Assembly (NCBI RefSeq): GCF_000196435.1
Contig: NC_010161.1
Location: forward strand, 868,001 to 932,000
Direction: 5' to 3'
DNA: 64,000 nucleotides
Source: Bartonella tribocorum CIP 105476
GTDB taxonomy: Bacteria; Pseudomonadota; Alphaproteobacteria; Rhizobiales; Rhizobiaceae
Shown: in pieces, positions 19,738 to 29,432 of the stretch
Layout: every line of letters begins with the position of its first letter
Position numbering within the stretch: position 1 is the stretch's first letter
Notes under the pieces: model-generated
Seen by the model: only the letters and a program-made list of their open reading frames with translations
The model's database searches: none
What the model was told of the DNA's origin: nothing
Program-made: the position numbers and the translations under genes

Positions 19738-20182
19738 CTAATTTATAAAGAATGTCCATTATTGTGTACGTTGAATGAGAGTCCTGAATATCGTAGGATT
19801 TTCTTATTAAAAAACTGCTCCATGTTGAATTAATCAAAAATATTTGCTTGCTTGTCACAAGCGGGGAAAGCCGTGTGGAGTAAAATTGTATAAGAGGACT
19901 AAAAATGCCTTTTATAAACCGCTTCAAGTGCCAAGGGGTATTGCAACATTTTAGGGCTGGAAAAGTGTGTGATGGTGCCGGCTTACTTCGTCTTAAGCGT
20001 AAAGATAGTTATACTCAATGGATTTACCATTACTATTCACTGTCGACATTGGGAAATGGGCTTGGGCGTATTGAGAGATATTTCCTTAAAACAAGCGTGT
20101 GAATGCGCAACGCCAAGGGTGTTCTGTTTTACGTGAGGGGTATGATCCCATTAAAGGGCATAAGCATTTTTTTCATCCATAA
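19738..20182 (+). repeat. Dispersed integrase-leader repeat, copy A (longest copy)
   Basis: This is the most complete member of a family found at nine places in this window. A roughly 167-bp leader contains CAAGCGGGGAAAGCCGTGTG and ends in AGAGGACTAAAAATG. It is followed by about 278 bp of integrase-like coding sequence. Other copies share the leader but stop earlier in the coding part. Confidence 0.8.
19905..20182 (+). pseudogene. Phage-type tyrosine integrase, N-terminal fragment, frameshifted
   Basis: The ATG at 19905 follows an AGAGGA ribosome-binding site and opens a frame with CDGAGLLRLKRK and QWIYHY, matching the arm-binding N-terminus (DUF4102 type) of phage and island integrases. 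The match continues in a second frame from about 20041 (EMGLGVLRDISLKQA) and in a third from 20123 (SVLREGYDPIKGH), so at least two frameshifts have occurred. The catalytic domain is missing. It is a decayed fragment, not a functional recombinase. Confidence 0.75.
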
Positions 20183-20321
20183 TTTCAAATATGCAAATTA
20201 TTCCTTGAATTCAAGTAAATAGTTTGAATTTTATTCAGTTTTTTATCTTCATTTAGAGTTTTTTGTGGTTTATAAGATTACAACTTATAATTGTTTTATG
20301 TTAAAAAAATACACTAAAAAA

Positions 20322-20354
20322 TTGCATTTAGACATAAATAAAACACATTATGAT
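20322..20354 (+). promoter_or_regulatory. Promoter-like motif shared with autotransporter gene 1
   Basis: TTGCAT at 20322-20327, a 21-nt gap with AAAACACAT, and TATGAT at 20349-20354 mirror the sequence at 10994-11026 upstream of the first autotransporter. The distance to the ATG is about 70 bp. The role as a promoter or operator is inferred. Confidence 0.35.
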
Positions 20355-20425
20355 ACAATTTAAAATGAGCTACCTGCGTAGCCGCGGGATATTTCTCTAA
20401 ATAATTGAAGAGTGGAGTGTGGATA

Positions 20426-22990
20426 ATGAGGTATAAATACAAGTTAAGTTTTTCAGTATTGATGATCAGTAGTTGTCTTGTGCAAGTTGCAAATGCAGTT
20501 GAGAGTAGGAATAGAGAGTTAACAAAAGTAGGAGATATGAGAAATGGAGGGACGGTACCAAAAGGTTCAGCACTGATTAGCCGTACTTTCAGCAATAATG
20601 TTACAATCGAAGATGGTGGTGTTGAGATTGTTGAGAATGGAAAAACTTCCTTGAAATCCACTATTAAAAAAGGAGGGATGCAAATAGTTACACGTGGAGG
20701 AACTGCACTAGAAGCTAAAATTTTAGGAGGTCAGCAGTTTGTTCATGAAGAAAAAAACATTGATCTTAGAAGTGTGGTTAGAGGAAGTAGTGCGTATAAT
20801 ACCACAGTTTCTGGGGGTGGTGGAGCAGTAGGACAGCAGAATGTATATGATGGGGCATGGACTTGGTATACGAAAGTAGGAAATAACGGAGAACAAAATC
20901 TTTATGCGGGAGAAAGAAAAGAGGGGGGTAGGTCAATGGCTACAGAGGTCTCTGGGAATGGTAGACAGCATGTCTTAGCGTATGGAACCTCTTATACTAC
21001 TACTTTGAAGGATCAAGCTACTCAAGTAGTATATCCTCAAGGGTTTGTGGATACTTTAACGATTACGGATTTTGCCCAATCGTGGTTACATGTTAATGTG
21101 AAAGATGTTGTGGGAAAAGTAAGGATCAATGGTCACGGAGAACTTTATTTGTTTGCTGGTGATAGGACAAATCATACGACTAAGAAAAAGATTCCTATAG
21201 AAGGGAGAGCTGAGGAAACAATATTTGAGGTTGGTGAACGGAATATAGGAGAAAAACCTCAGGTTAAAATTGAAGATTTAGGGGGGCAGGATGGGACTGT
21301 TATTTTTACTTCTATTCCGTATGATCCACGACATATTTCACTTCATGTTGAGAAGCTTTCAGGGGATTTACATTTTCGCTTCAATATTAGTGCTGCAGGG
21401 GATGTGAGTGATTATTTGTCGATTGATGATGGCAGAGGTAATCACAAAATAAGAGTTGCAGATTCTGGTCGTGAAATTACAGGTCCTCTCTCACAAAGGA
21501 ATAGTTTTGTTACTGAGTTTCCGTTAATTACCGATAGAAGTCACAATGGCGGAGCTAATTTTACTTTGGCAGATCTTTCGGGCAAGGACATTACAGCTGT
21601 TGATAGTGGAGTCTATCAGTATCAATTGCTGAAGAGAGAAAGATGTGCTAGCTCTAGTGGTAATGCTACAATTTGGTATTTAAGTAGAGCCGGAGGTACG
21701 GAACGTTCTAGTCCTGAAGTAGAGTGTGTAAACAGGAAAACAAAGATTCCTGTTGCATTGTCTGATCAAGGTGCTTCATCTGGAGGAAAAAAGACTGGTC
21801 GTCGTCCACCTACTAAAAAAGAGCAACCTAAGCAACGGCCTCCGCGTCATTTAAGAGAAACACAGAATGTTTCTAGTGTTTCGGTATCTTCTTCTCAAGA
21901 AAAACGGACGCATGTGGTGTTCCCTCCAACAGGTTCTCGCCCTCTTTCTGATGAAAAGCAAGCGGTTGTTGTTTCAGCCTCTTCTCAATCTTCAGCTGAT
22001 CAAATGACTTTACGTCCAGTTCATAAAGATCAAACTTCTCCACAATTAAGTGAGAAGCTTTCAGTTTCTGACTTTTTAACCACACCTTCTACAGATGCAG
22101 TATTGTCTATGTCTGTAGCGCCAGCGATGGTATTTCACAATGAAATGCAAAGCGTGCGTGCGGGAAGAGGAATTCTCGATAAAAGTAAAAAGAATACGGT
22201 TTTATGGACCTATGCGATTAAGTCGAAAGAAAGCATTGCGACAGAGCATATAGATTTTAAGCTGGATCAGACCGGTATCGTTTTGGGGATTAATGGCTTA
22301 AGCGAATGGGAAAATGGAGATTTTTATATCGGTGGTTTTGGCAGTTATGATCATGCCCGTGTTGCGCATGCACGGGGGGGGACCAGCGGTATCAATAGTT
22401 ATGGCATTGGTGCTTATGTCACGTATTTAGATCATAGTGGATGGTATCTCGATAGTATTTTAAAATATAACCATTATCAAAATACCCTAAAGGCCGTTTC
22501 AACGAATGGTTTAGGGATTGAAGGAACTTATACGCAATGGGCGGTGGGCAGCTCCTTTGAAGTGGGGTATCGACTTCAGACCTCACAGAGCAGTTGGCTC
22601 CAGCCTTATGGACAATTTACATGGTTGAAAGTTGAAGGTAAAGAAATCAAGTTATCGAATGATATGACAGGTGATATGCGTCCGTTTACTTCATTACGCA
22701 GTGAGGTTGGTTTATCTTTAGGGTATGAATTTGGCTCTCGTATGAATTCTTCATCCCTTGCGTATATTACCGCAGCATGGATGCGTGAGCATAAAGATGA
22801 TAATCAAACGTTGATTAATCAGCGCCATCCATTTACCACGGACGTATCAGGGAATGCGGGTAAATTAGGAATAGGTTTAAGCAGTTTGGTGAGTGAGAAG
22901 TTGAAGTTCTATGGAGAGGCCCATTATATTAAAGGGCGTAAAACAAAACAGTCTCTTCAGGGCATTATAGGGGTACGCTATAGTTTCTAA
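20426..22990 (+). CDS. bafA: BafA-like autotransporter, single passenger module
   Basis: This 854-residue surface autotransporter has a signal peptide ending ANA (22-24), one AIDA-type passenger module (about 40-415, ending IWYL), a basic and Ser/Pro-rich linker (about 425-550) and a C-terminal beta-barrel (about 552-854, ending RYSF). The passenger features (KKGGMQ, VYPQGFVDTL) fit my memory of the Bartonella angiogenic factor BafA, whose released passenger signals to endothelial cells. The symbol is tentative. ATG 20426 is preferred over a TTG at 20405. The barrel and linker end are nearly identical in DNA to gene 1 but not to gene 2. Confidence 0.78.
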   Translation: MRYKYKLSFSVLMISSCLVQVANAVESRNRELTKVGDMRNGGTVPKGSALISRTFSNNVTIEDGGVEIVENGKTSLKSTIKKGGMQIVTRGGTALEAKILGGQQFVHEEKNIDLRSVVRGSSAYNTTVSGGGGAVGQQNVYDGAWTWYTKVGNNGEQNLYAGERKEGGRSMATEVSGNGRQHVLAYGTSYTTTLKDQATQVVYPQGFVDTLTITDFAQSWLHVNVKDVVGKVRINGHGELYLFAGDRTNHTTKKKIPIEGRAEETIFEVGERNIGEKPQVKIEDLGGQDGTVIFTSIPYDPRHISLHVEKLSGDLHFRFNISAAGDVSDYLSIDDGRGNHKIRVADSGREITGPLSQRNSFVTEFPLITDRSHNGGANFTLADLSGKDITAVDSGVYQYQLLKRERCASSSGNATIWYLSRAGGTERSSPEVECVNRKTKIPVALSDQGASSGGKKTGRRPPTKKEQPKQRPPRHLRETQNVSSVSVSSSQEKRTHVVFPPTGSRPLSDEKQAVVVSASSQSSADQMTLRPVHKDQTSPQLSEKLSVSDFLTTPSTDAVLSMSVAPAMVFHNEMQSVRAGRGILDKSKKNTVLWTYAIKSKESIATEHIDFKLDQTGIVLGINGLSEWENGDFYIGGFGSYDHARVAHARGGTSGINSYGIGAYVTYLDHSGWYLDSILKYNHYQNTLKAVSTNGLGIEGTYTQWAVGSSFEVGYRLQTSQSSWLQPYGQFTWLKVEGKEIKLSNDMTGDMRPFTSLRSEVGLSLGYEFGSRMNSSSLAYITAAWMREHKDDNQTLINQRHPFTTDVSGNAGKLGIGLSSLVSEKLKFYGEAHYIKGRKTKQSLQGIIGVRYSF

Positions 22991-22996
22991 TGATAG
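22035..22996 (+). repeat. Near-identical direct repeat, copy 2 (autotransporter beta-domain)
   Basis: This is the second copy of the 962-bp block at 15719-16680. The two blocks are in direct orientation and flank all of gene 2 and the passenger part of gene 3, so recombination between them would remove 6316 bp and leave gene 1 intact in frame. Confidence 0.95.
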
Positions 22997-23384
22997 GGGT
23001 GTTTTTTGATTGATCTCGGTGTGTGAGGGGATTTTCGAACTTAGATGTGAAGTGTCTCGATCCGTCTTCTTTAAAAGAAGAAGATTTTTTAAAAAGTATA
23101 TATTTTTCGTGTTGGTTTTTTCTTATAATTTTTATTGCTTAAATGGTCATTTTGATGGGAGGCATTGAGGAATATAAAAGGAGTTTAACATTTACTAAGA
23201 AGCGGATGCGCTCTTATGATGGGGTGAGAAATGGCATGCATACCTATTTTTATTGAAGTCTTTTTATAATTCATTCTATGTTTTTAAGAATTTATATAGA
23301 TTTTTGCAGAGTCACTTGGCAAAAGGCTGCTTGCTCGTTATAGAAATAGCCAGAGAATTTTATAAATAAAATAAAGGTGATTAA
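22997..23384. other. Gap between the autotransporter cluster and ndk
   Basis: About 390 bp of AT-rich sequence with no ORF or clear repeat. It marks the right edge of the accessory block, where the backbone order resumes with ndk. An AAAGGTG ribosome-binding site precedes ndk. Confidence 0.35.
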
Positions 23385-23807
23385 ATGGCTTTAGAGCGTA
23401 CTTTTTCAATGATTAAACCAGATGCAACACGTCGTAATTTGACGGGTGCAATTACGAAAATGCTTGAAGATGCGGGCTTGCGTGTTATTGCATCTAAACG
23501 TGTGTGGATGAGCAAGCGTGAGGCTGAAAAATTTTATGCTGTTCATAAAGAACGCCCTTTTTTTAGCGAATTGGTTGAATTTATGTCTTCTGGTCCAACA
23601 GTTGTACAGGTTTTGGAAGGAGAAAACGCAATAGCTAAAAACCGTGAAGTGATGGGTGCTACAAATCCTAGTGATGCAGAAGAAGGAACAATTCGTAAGG
23701 TTCATGCTTTGTCGATTGGTGAAAATTCTGTCCATGGCTCCGATAGTGCTGAAACGGCAAAAACAGAAATTACTTTTTGGTTTTCTGAGATAGAAATTGT
23801 TGGTTAA
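23385..23807 (+). CDS. ndk: Nucleoside diphosphate kinase
   Basis: Ndk transfers the gamma phosphate between nucleoside triphosphates and diphosphates through a phosphohistidine. The 140-residue length is standard. The catalytic H117 lies in NSVHGSDS, and FSMIKPDA (residues 7-14) is the family opening. The gene is single, with its own ribosome-binding site and a strong terminator directly downstream. Confidence 0.97.
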   Translation: MALERTFSMIKPDATRRNLTGAITKMLEDAGLRVIASKRVWMSKREAEKFYAVHKERPFFSELVEFMSSGPTVVQVLEGENAIAKNREVMGATNPSDAEEGTIRKVHALSIGENSVHGSDSAETAKTEITFWFSEIEIVG

Positions 23808-23826
23808 TAAAAGCGTAAATAAGAAG

Positions 23827-23859
23827 AAAAAACCCGAAAGATAATGTTTCGGGTTTTTT
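23827..23859 (+). terminator. Rho-independent terminator of ndk
   Basis: AAAAAACCCGAAA (23827-23839) pairs with TTTCGGGTTTTTT (23847-23859) around a 7-nt loop, with the U-tract in the 3' arm. It sits 20 bp after the ndk stop. Confidence 0.9.
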
Positions 23860-23868
23860 CTTACAAGA

Positions 23869-24096
23869 TTATAGATCTCTTTGATAGATATGCAGTTTCA
23901 CCGTTTTTTCTGCTTTTAATATTGCAACTGTTTTTTCGAGCGCCTATTTACTCTTTTCTTCAATGTCTTTTATCTGTACACCAACTTCGTTTGTGATGGG
24001 CAAAAGAAGTGTTTTAGTTGATTCATCATCAATAGATTTGAAATACGTAGATTTAGGGTAACTCTTCTCTTGTTTAAGTTGCAGCAAGATAGGGTA
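23869..24096 (-). pseudogene. Possible decayed coding fragment between ndk and pgsA
   Basis: On the minus strand a 76-codon frame is broken by one internal TAG (23944-23946). On both sides it reads like protein: TLLLPITNEVGVQIKDIEEK, then after the stop ALEKTVAILKAEKTVKLHIY. No start codon or family is recognisable. It may be the 3' end of a gene once downstream of pgsA. The coding-like composition is the only evidence. Confidence 0.3.
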
Positions 24097-24119
24097 TCAT
24101 TATAAATCAAGAGACAATT

Positions 24120-24698
24120 TCATGAGATGACGTGTTTTAAACCTGCGCGAAAATAATCCCATCCTGTCCACAATGTCAGGAGGGCAGAAATCCATAGCAT
24201 AGTAATGCCAAACTCTACTGTGTAGGAGAAAATTTTGTTACCCGCTGGTCCTGCTAAAAGAAAGACAATAGCGATCATTTGTACAAAAGTTTTCCATTTT
24301 GCAAGACGAGAGACCGGAACGCTTACTTTTAATTCAGCTAAATATTCACGTAATCCTGATACAAGAATTTCTCGGCAAAGAATGATAATGGCGGCCCATA
24401 GAGTCCATCCCGCAATGGTACTGTCTGCTGCAAGCAAGAGCAAGCAGGCAGAGACGAGAAGTTTATCGGCAATTGGATCTAACATGCGACCAATATTGGA
24501 TGTTTGTTCCCAAATACGGGCAAGGTAACCATCAAGAAAGTCAGTAATGGATGCAATGACAAAAATGGAAACGGCAATCCAGCGTGCGATATCACTAGAT
24601 TGTAGGCGTCCTTCTACAAAAAAGCAGGCAACAACCATTGGGACTGCAACAATTCGTGCATAAGTTAAAAGATTTGGAAAAGAAAAAGTATGATTTTT
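24120..24698 (-). CDS. pgsA: CDP-diacylglycerol-glycerol-3-phosphate 3-phosphatidyltransferase
   Basis: PgsA makes phosphatidylglycerol phosphate, the committed step to phosphatidylglycerol and cardiolipin, in the inner membrane. The CDP-alcohol phosphatidyltransferase signature is complete: DFLDGYLAR, then G, then D-x3-D in GRMLDPIAD. Several hydrophobic segments surround it, and 192 residues is usual. ATG 24698 (MKNHTFSFPNLLTY) is chosen because family members start close to NLLT; an in-frame upstream start at 24752 adds 18 unlikely residues. It lies 75 bp downstream of uvrC on the same strand, as in other Rhizobiales. Confidence 0.95.
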   Translation of the reverse strand, partial: KNHTFSFPNLLTYARIVAVPMVVACFFVEGRLQSSDIARWIAVSIFVIASITDFLDGYLARIWEQTSNIGRMLDPIADKLLVSACLLLLAADSTIAGWTLWAAIIILCREILVSGLREYLAELKVSVPVSRLAKWKTFVQMIAIVFLLAGPAGNKIFSYTVEFGITMLWISALLTLWTGWDYFRAGLKHVIS

Positions 24699-24773
24699 CA
24701 TAGAGCTATTTTTAATTCTTGTGAAAGAGAATATATCCCCTAAAAGTAACAAGGCTAAGGTGATGAAACAAGC

Positions 24774-26798
24774 CTATTTTTCATGAAAATGGTTATGAAT
24801 TTTTTGTGCAATTGCGGCAGAGATTCCTGTAACTTTTTTCAAATCTTCAAGTGAGGCATCAGCAACAGCTTTGGCACTTCCAAAATGATGAAGCAACGCA
24901 CGTTTTCTTGTTGGACCGATATTTTCGATTTCATCAAGTGGATTTTTGAATGTTGCTTTTTTTCGTTTTATTCTATGCGTTCCAATGGCAAAATGATGCG
25001 CTTCATCACGCAGACGTTGTAAAAAATAGAGGATAGGATCACGGGGGGGAAATGTAAAAGGAGGGGTACCTTTTATAAAAAATCGTTCACGTCCTGCATG
25101 ACGGTCAACACCTTTAGCGATTCCAACAACTGTGATCAGGTTATTTAATTGTAATTCAGTAAGGATTGTATGTACACTGTTGATTTGTCCTTCACCACCA
25201 TCGATTAAGATAAGATCAGGCCAAATAGGAAAAAGATCATTCTCTTGATTGTGTATGTCATGATTTTTATTGGGCAAATCATGCTCTTTGATAAGGCGTG
25301 AAAATCTTCGTTTAATAACTTCTTTCATCATGCCAAAATCATCGCCAGGCGTTATATCTGTTGAGCGAATGTTGAATTTTCGATATTGATTTTTAACAAA
25401 TCCCATTTGACCAGCAACAATCATAGCACCGACAGAATTTGTTCCCATAATATGAGAATTATCATAGACTTCTATACGGCGCGGAGGAAAAGGGAGCTGG
25501 AATGTTTCTGCAAGTCCTTGAAGCAATTTTGTATGGGTAGCTGTTTCAGCAAGTTTATGTTCAAGGGCTTCTTGAGCATTGAGATAGGCATGATTAACAA
25601 GCGTTTTCCGTTCACCTTGCTTGGGTAAAGAGAGAGATATTTTGTGGTTTGCTTTGAGACTCAATGCTTCTGTAAGAAGTGTCTTTTCTTCAATTTCTTC
25701 AGATAAAAGGATGCTTTTGGGAAGGGGTTTATCATCGTAAAATTGGGTCAGAAAACTCGCCAAAATTTCAGTACGGGAAAAAGAGGGATCTGCTTTAGGA
25801 AAATAGGCACGGTTTCCCCAATTTTGTCCCATGCGAAAAAAGAATACTTGAATGCAGGTCATTCCTTCTTTTTGCGCAATTGCAAAGACATCGGCTTCTT
25901 TTATCGTTTGAGGATTAATACCTTGATGGCTTTGTATGTGAGAAAGGGCTGATAAGCGGTCACGATAGGAAGCAGCTTGTTCAAAATCAAGATTTTCTGC
26001 GGCTTTATGCATAGCTTGAACCATATCATTTTTAACAGATTGATCTTTTCCCGAAAGAAACGCCTTTGCTTCTCTTACCAGTTCTTTATAATCAATGTCA
26101 TTAATTTCATGGGTACAAGGTGCAGAACATCGCTTAATTTGATGAAGCAAACAGGGGCGTGTACGATTTTCAAAAATTGTATCGGTACAGGTCCGTAATA
26201 AAAAAGCGCGTTGTAAAACATGAATTGTTTGTGTCACCGCACTAGCAGACGCAAAAGGGCCAAAATAATGCGCTTTTTGTGTTCGAGCACCACGATGTTT
26301 GTAAAGTGCAGGCGCTCGATGATCATTTGTGATCATGATATACGGGAAGCTTTTATCATCACGGAGTAATACATTAAAATGGGGATGCAATCTTTTGATG
26401 AGATTCGCTTCTAAAAGGAGTGCTTCTGTTTCTGTATGAGTAACAATAAATTCCATATGATATGTTGCACGAATCATACGGGTAATACGATTATTATGTC
26501 CTTGTTCACGTGCATAGTTTGAAACACGTTTTTTGAGATTACGGGCTTTGCCAACGTAGAGGATATCACCATTTTCACCAATCATCCGGTAAACGCCCGG
26601 CTTATGCGGAAGGTGTCTAACAAACTCTTGTATGAATTTGACACCTTGGAATTGGTTTTTTTCATTGCTTTGATTGGCATTGTTCCATGTAAGGTTAGAG
26701 AGAAAAGAAAGCTTTTCTCGTTTATTTTTCGGACAATTTGTATTATTTTTCAGAATCATTCCGTTTATCAAGAAATGCTTTTTGTTGACTCTATTCAA
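24774..26798 (-). CDS. uvrC: Excinuclease ABC subunit C
   Basis: UvrC makes both incisions during nucleotide excision repair after UvrAB find damage. The 674-residue protein has a GIY-YIG nuclease domain (about 62-140, [18 protein letters not shown]), a cysteine-containing region ([15 protein letters not shown]), a UVR motif (about 265-300, [12 protein letters not shown]), the RNase H-like C-terminal nuclease (DNSH, DGG) and terminal helix-hairpin-helix motifs. About 50 extra residues precede the GIY domain. An alternative ATG at 26759 would trim 13 of them. Confidence 0.96.
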   Translation of the reverse strand: MNRVNKKHFLINGMILKNNTNCPKNKREKLSFLSNLTWNNANQSNEKNQFQGVKFIQEFVRHLPHKPGVYRMIGENGDILYVGKARNLKKRVSNYAREQGHNNRITRMIRATYHMEFIVTHTETEALLLEANLIKRLHPHFNVLLRDDKSFPYIMITNDHRAPALYKHRGARTQKAHYFGPFASASAVTQTIHVLQRAFLLRTCTDTIFENRTRPCLLHQIKRCSAPCTHEINDIDYKELVREAKAFLSGKDQSVKNDMVQAMHKAAENLDFEQAASYRDRLSALSHIQSHQGINPQTIKEADVFAIAQKEGMTCIQVFFFRMGQNWGNRAYFPKADPSFSRTEILASFLTQFYDDKPLPKSILLSEEIEEKTLLTEALSLKANHKISLSLPKQGERKTLVNHAYLNAQEALEHKLAETATHTKLLQGLAETFQLPFPPRRIEVYDNSHIMGTNSVGAMIVAGQMGFVKNQYRKFNIRSTDITPGDDFGMMKEVIKRRFSRLIKEHDLPNKNHDIHNQENDLFPIWPDLILIDGGEGQINSVHTILTELQLNNLITVVGIAKGVDRHAGRERFFIKGTPPFTFPPRDPILYFLQRLRDEAHHFAIGTHRIKRKKATFKNPLDEIENIGPTRKRALLHHFGSAKAVADASLEDLKKVTGISAAIAQKIHNHFHEK

Positions 26799-27034
26799 TA
26801 TTCTTTTTTATTAAATAATGGTTATTTATGTCTTTAATAGTTTTTGTCCATCAATAACACATTATAGCATAAGAGCCTGATTTTAGAGTGCCTATTTTTC
26901 ATAAAAAATATAAGCGTTGTTATTTAAGATAGCTTTATGAATATGCCTCATTGATTCATTAAAAATGATTAGAATAGGAAATCTATGATGATAAGAGGAT
27001 AGATCTTCTAAGAAAAAATAATTACGAAATAAAG
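26799..27034. other. Upstream region of uvrC
   Basis: These 236 bp are AT-rich with no ORF. They lead into integrase-leader repeat copy B. The uvrC promoter should be near 26800-26900. Confidence 0.3.
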
Positions 27035-27315
27035 CATTGATTTACAAAGATAGTTTATCATTGTTGATATTGAATTATAAACTCCTAAATAGCGTAATAT
27101 TCTCTCATTTCAAACCTATTCTATGTTAAATCAATCAAAACTATATCTCTTGCATGTTACAAGCGGGGAAAGCTGTGTGGAGTGAAACTGTACAAGAAAG
27201 GACTAAAAATTTCTCTTACGAGTCGTCTCAAGTGCTAACGACTGTTGCACATTGAGGGCTGGTAAGATATACAACAGTACTGAATTACCTCTTTTATGAG
27301 GCGTAAAGAGGGGGG
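27035..27315 (+). repeat. Dispersed integrase-leader repeat, copy B
   Basis: The sequence aligns with copy A from TTGATTTA through CAAGCGGGGAAAGCTGTGTG and AGAAAGGACTAAAAAT, then on into the integrase N-terminal codons as far as CGTAAAGAG. The start codon has become TTT and stops interrupt the frame, so nothing is encoded. It fills most of the uvrC-rlmJ gap. Confidence 0.75.
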
Positions 27316-27454
27316 ACTCAAGAGCTTTAATATTCTATGAATTACCTAATAATTATAAACCTACTATATGTTTATATTATCCAAAAAATAATAGAATTTA
27401 CAGCCTTTGTATCTTACAAAAGGGTATTTTTAGGGAAAATATGCAAGAAAAAAT

Positions 27455-28318
27455 CTAACTTACTAGATATTCCTTTTGAATCCACTTATGCGTTATTTGG
27501 GCATTTTCATCTTGTCCAAGACGGCTGATAAGAAAAGGGCTGAGTTTTTTCATTTCTTCTTCCAAAAGATAGGGAGGATTGATAATAATCATCCCACTTC
27601 CATTCATTGTAGGTGGATTTGAATTTTTTCGGACACGCATTTCAAGCTGTAGAATTTTAGGAATTCCTGTTTGATAAAGCGCGTGAAGAAAACTTTCAAT
27701 TTCTTGTTCGTATTTAACAGGATACCATAAAGCGTAGATCCCTCCAGAAAAACGACGATAGGCTTTCATTAATCCCTCAATAAGGCGGGAAAATTCTCCA
27801 GTCCTTTCAAAAGGAGGGTCAACAAGGATAAACCCACGTTTTTCTTTTGGTGGTAAATGAGCATTTAAGGAAAGCCAACCATCCAAATGCAGAACTTTTG
27901 TCTGATAATCGCCGGAAAAATTTTTTGCTAAAATATAATAATCTTCATTGTGCAATTCTATTGCAGTGAGGCGATCTTGTTTCCGTAATAATTGACGAAT
28001 AAGAACAGGAGATCCAGGATAAAATACAATTTCTTTTTCCCCTTTATTGAGGGCATCAATGATATCACACCATGGACAAAGGAGCACTCTTAAATCTTCT
28101 GGGATAGGCGTTGAAAAAATTCGTTGTACACCTTCGCGCCACTCTCCTGTTTTATGGGCTTCTAAAGAAGAGAGGTCATAAATACCAATACCAGCATGCG
28201 TATCTATAACGCGAAAAGCTTTTTCTTTGCGTTTGAGATACTCTACAATGCGCGTGACAATAATGTGTTTAAAAACATCAGCAAAATTGCCAGCATGATA
28301 AATATGCCGATAATTCAT
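27455..28318 (-). CDS. rlmJ: 23S rRNA (adenine2030-N6)-methyltransferase
   Basis: RlmJ methylates A2030 of 23S rRNA using S-adenosylmethionine. The 287-residue product starts with the family opening MNYRHIYHAGNFADVFKH and has the SAM-binding VIDTHAGIGIYDL (about residues 38-50). The catalytic DPPFE (about 162-166) matches the D/N-PP-Y/F motif of N6-adenine methyltransferases. It is a single gene in an eroded neighbourhood, with repeat copies on both sides. Confidence 0.93.
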   Translation of the reverse strand: MNYRHIYHAGNFADVFKHIIVTRIVEYLKRKEKAFRVIDTHAGIGIYDLSSLEAHKTGEWREGVQRIFSTPIPEDLRVLLCPWCDIIDALNKGEKEIVFYPGSPVLIRQLLRKQDRLTAIELHNEDYYILAKNFSGDYQTKVLHLDGWLSLNAHLPPKEKRGFILVDPPFERTGEFSRLIEGLMKAYRRFSGGIYALWYPVKYEQEIESFLHALYQTGIPKILQLEMRVRKNSNPPTMNGSGMIIINPPYLLEEEMKKLSPFLISRLGQDENAQITHKWIQKEYLVS

Positions 28319-28552
28319 GGAGGAAACTCTATCATATGGATAATTGTATCAGATTATTAGCATAGAATAATAGAATTGATATCCATAAAATTTTCTTTTA
28401 TAAATCAAATAAGACCCTCATCAAAAAACTATACGCATAAAATATGAATGTCATGGGAGCATTTATTCATTACGATTTTAAATTTTTTATATGAAAGTTG
28501 GACAGTAAGAGGATAAACATTTGAATGGAAGCTCTTCGACTTAATAAAGAGG

Positions 28553-28710
28553 GAAGCTGGCATCATTATATCCCTAAATATTATAACTTATTTGCTAGCG
28601 TCTTTGACACTTAAGCTGGTCTATAAGAGCCGTTTTAATCATTTTGATCTCTCTATGCTAACCTTGTTTGTGATGTGCAAGTGAATGATTTTTATAAATG
28701 AATACATTTT
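28553..28710 (-). repeat. Dispersed integrase-leader repeat, copy C (degenerate)
   Basis: Read on the minus strand, this stretch aligns with the integrase start region and the inner leader: the plus-strand AAGCTGGCATCAT, GACACTTAAG and GTGATGTGCAAGTGAATGATTTT correspond to AAGCCGGCACCAT, GGCACTTGAG and GTAACGTGCAAG in other reverse copies. It has many substitutions and is the weakest copy. Confidence 0.5.
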
Positions 28711-29432
28711 ACACGTTAATAAAACATATTTCCAGATATGATCACACGCACAAATGTTGCCTCATATGCATTTTGAGTGAGTGCATATTGCGGTATCACA
28801 CTTAATATTTAGAAAAATATGATGTCGCATCTTTTAAACAATGTGACTGATTGATTGACGCTGATCATTGCTCATATTGCTTATGAAAAATCGATAACAG
28901 GATTCCTGCAACACAAAGAATTATCAAAAATATTATTCATAAGAGATGGGTGTTGAGGAAACTTTAATGTTCAGTGATGTGTCAAAGAAAGCTGTTTCAG
29001 AGAGTATACTTTCGAAAAATTTTTAGATACATGTAAATTTTTTTATAGAAGGTGATGATATTAGGTCTCATGGGTAAAGTTGATTGCAAAGAGATATTTA
29101 TAGTTTCATGGACGATACCGTTTTTAAAAGGAAAGACATTGGATACAATCTTTGCAGGAAGATGAGTCGTCCAAAGGATCATATAAAGTTCCTTTAGAAA
29201 AGTTTTTAAGCCTTTCGGACTTTGGAGGAAGTTGTTTATAATTTTTGAATAGTTTGATATCCTAAAAAGAGATGATAGGATAAAAGTTCGTTTACACCGT
29301 TTACGTTAAAAAACGTGTGATTGCTTTTAAGTTAAGAAAAAATATATAAGGAGGATGCGATATTTGATATATTCTTCAAAGAAAGCATGAATAAGTGAGA
29401 TAGCATTTAAAAGCATAGAGTTAGAGAGAATA
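28711..29432. other. Eroded gap before tatA
   Basis: About 720 bp with no gene that I can support. Rhizobial relatives usually carry nagZ, scpA and scpB before tatA, so the region may be a graveyard of such genes. I could not match any segment to them. The tatA promoter should lie near its right end. Confidence 0.35.

Noticed and set aside
19905..20102. A 65-codon ORF as an intact small gene
   Set aside because: It is the first frame of a frameshifted integrase fragment within a dispersed repeat.
28997..29182. Minus-strand 61-codon ORF before tatA
   Set aside because: No ribosome-binding site or recognisable motif; composition is that of the eroded gap.
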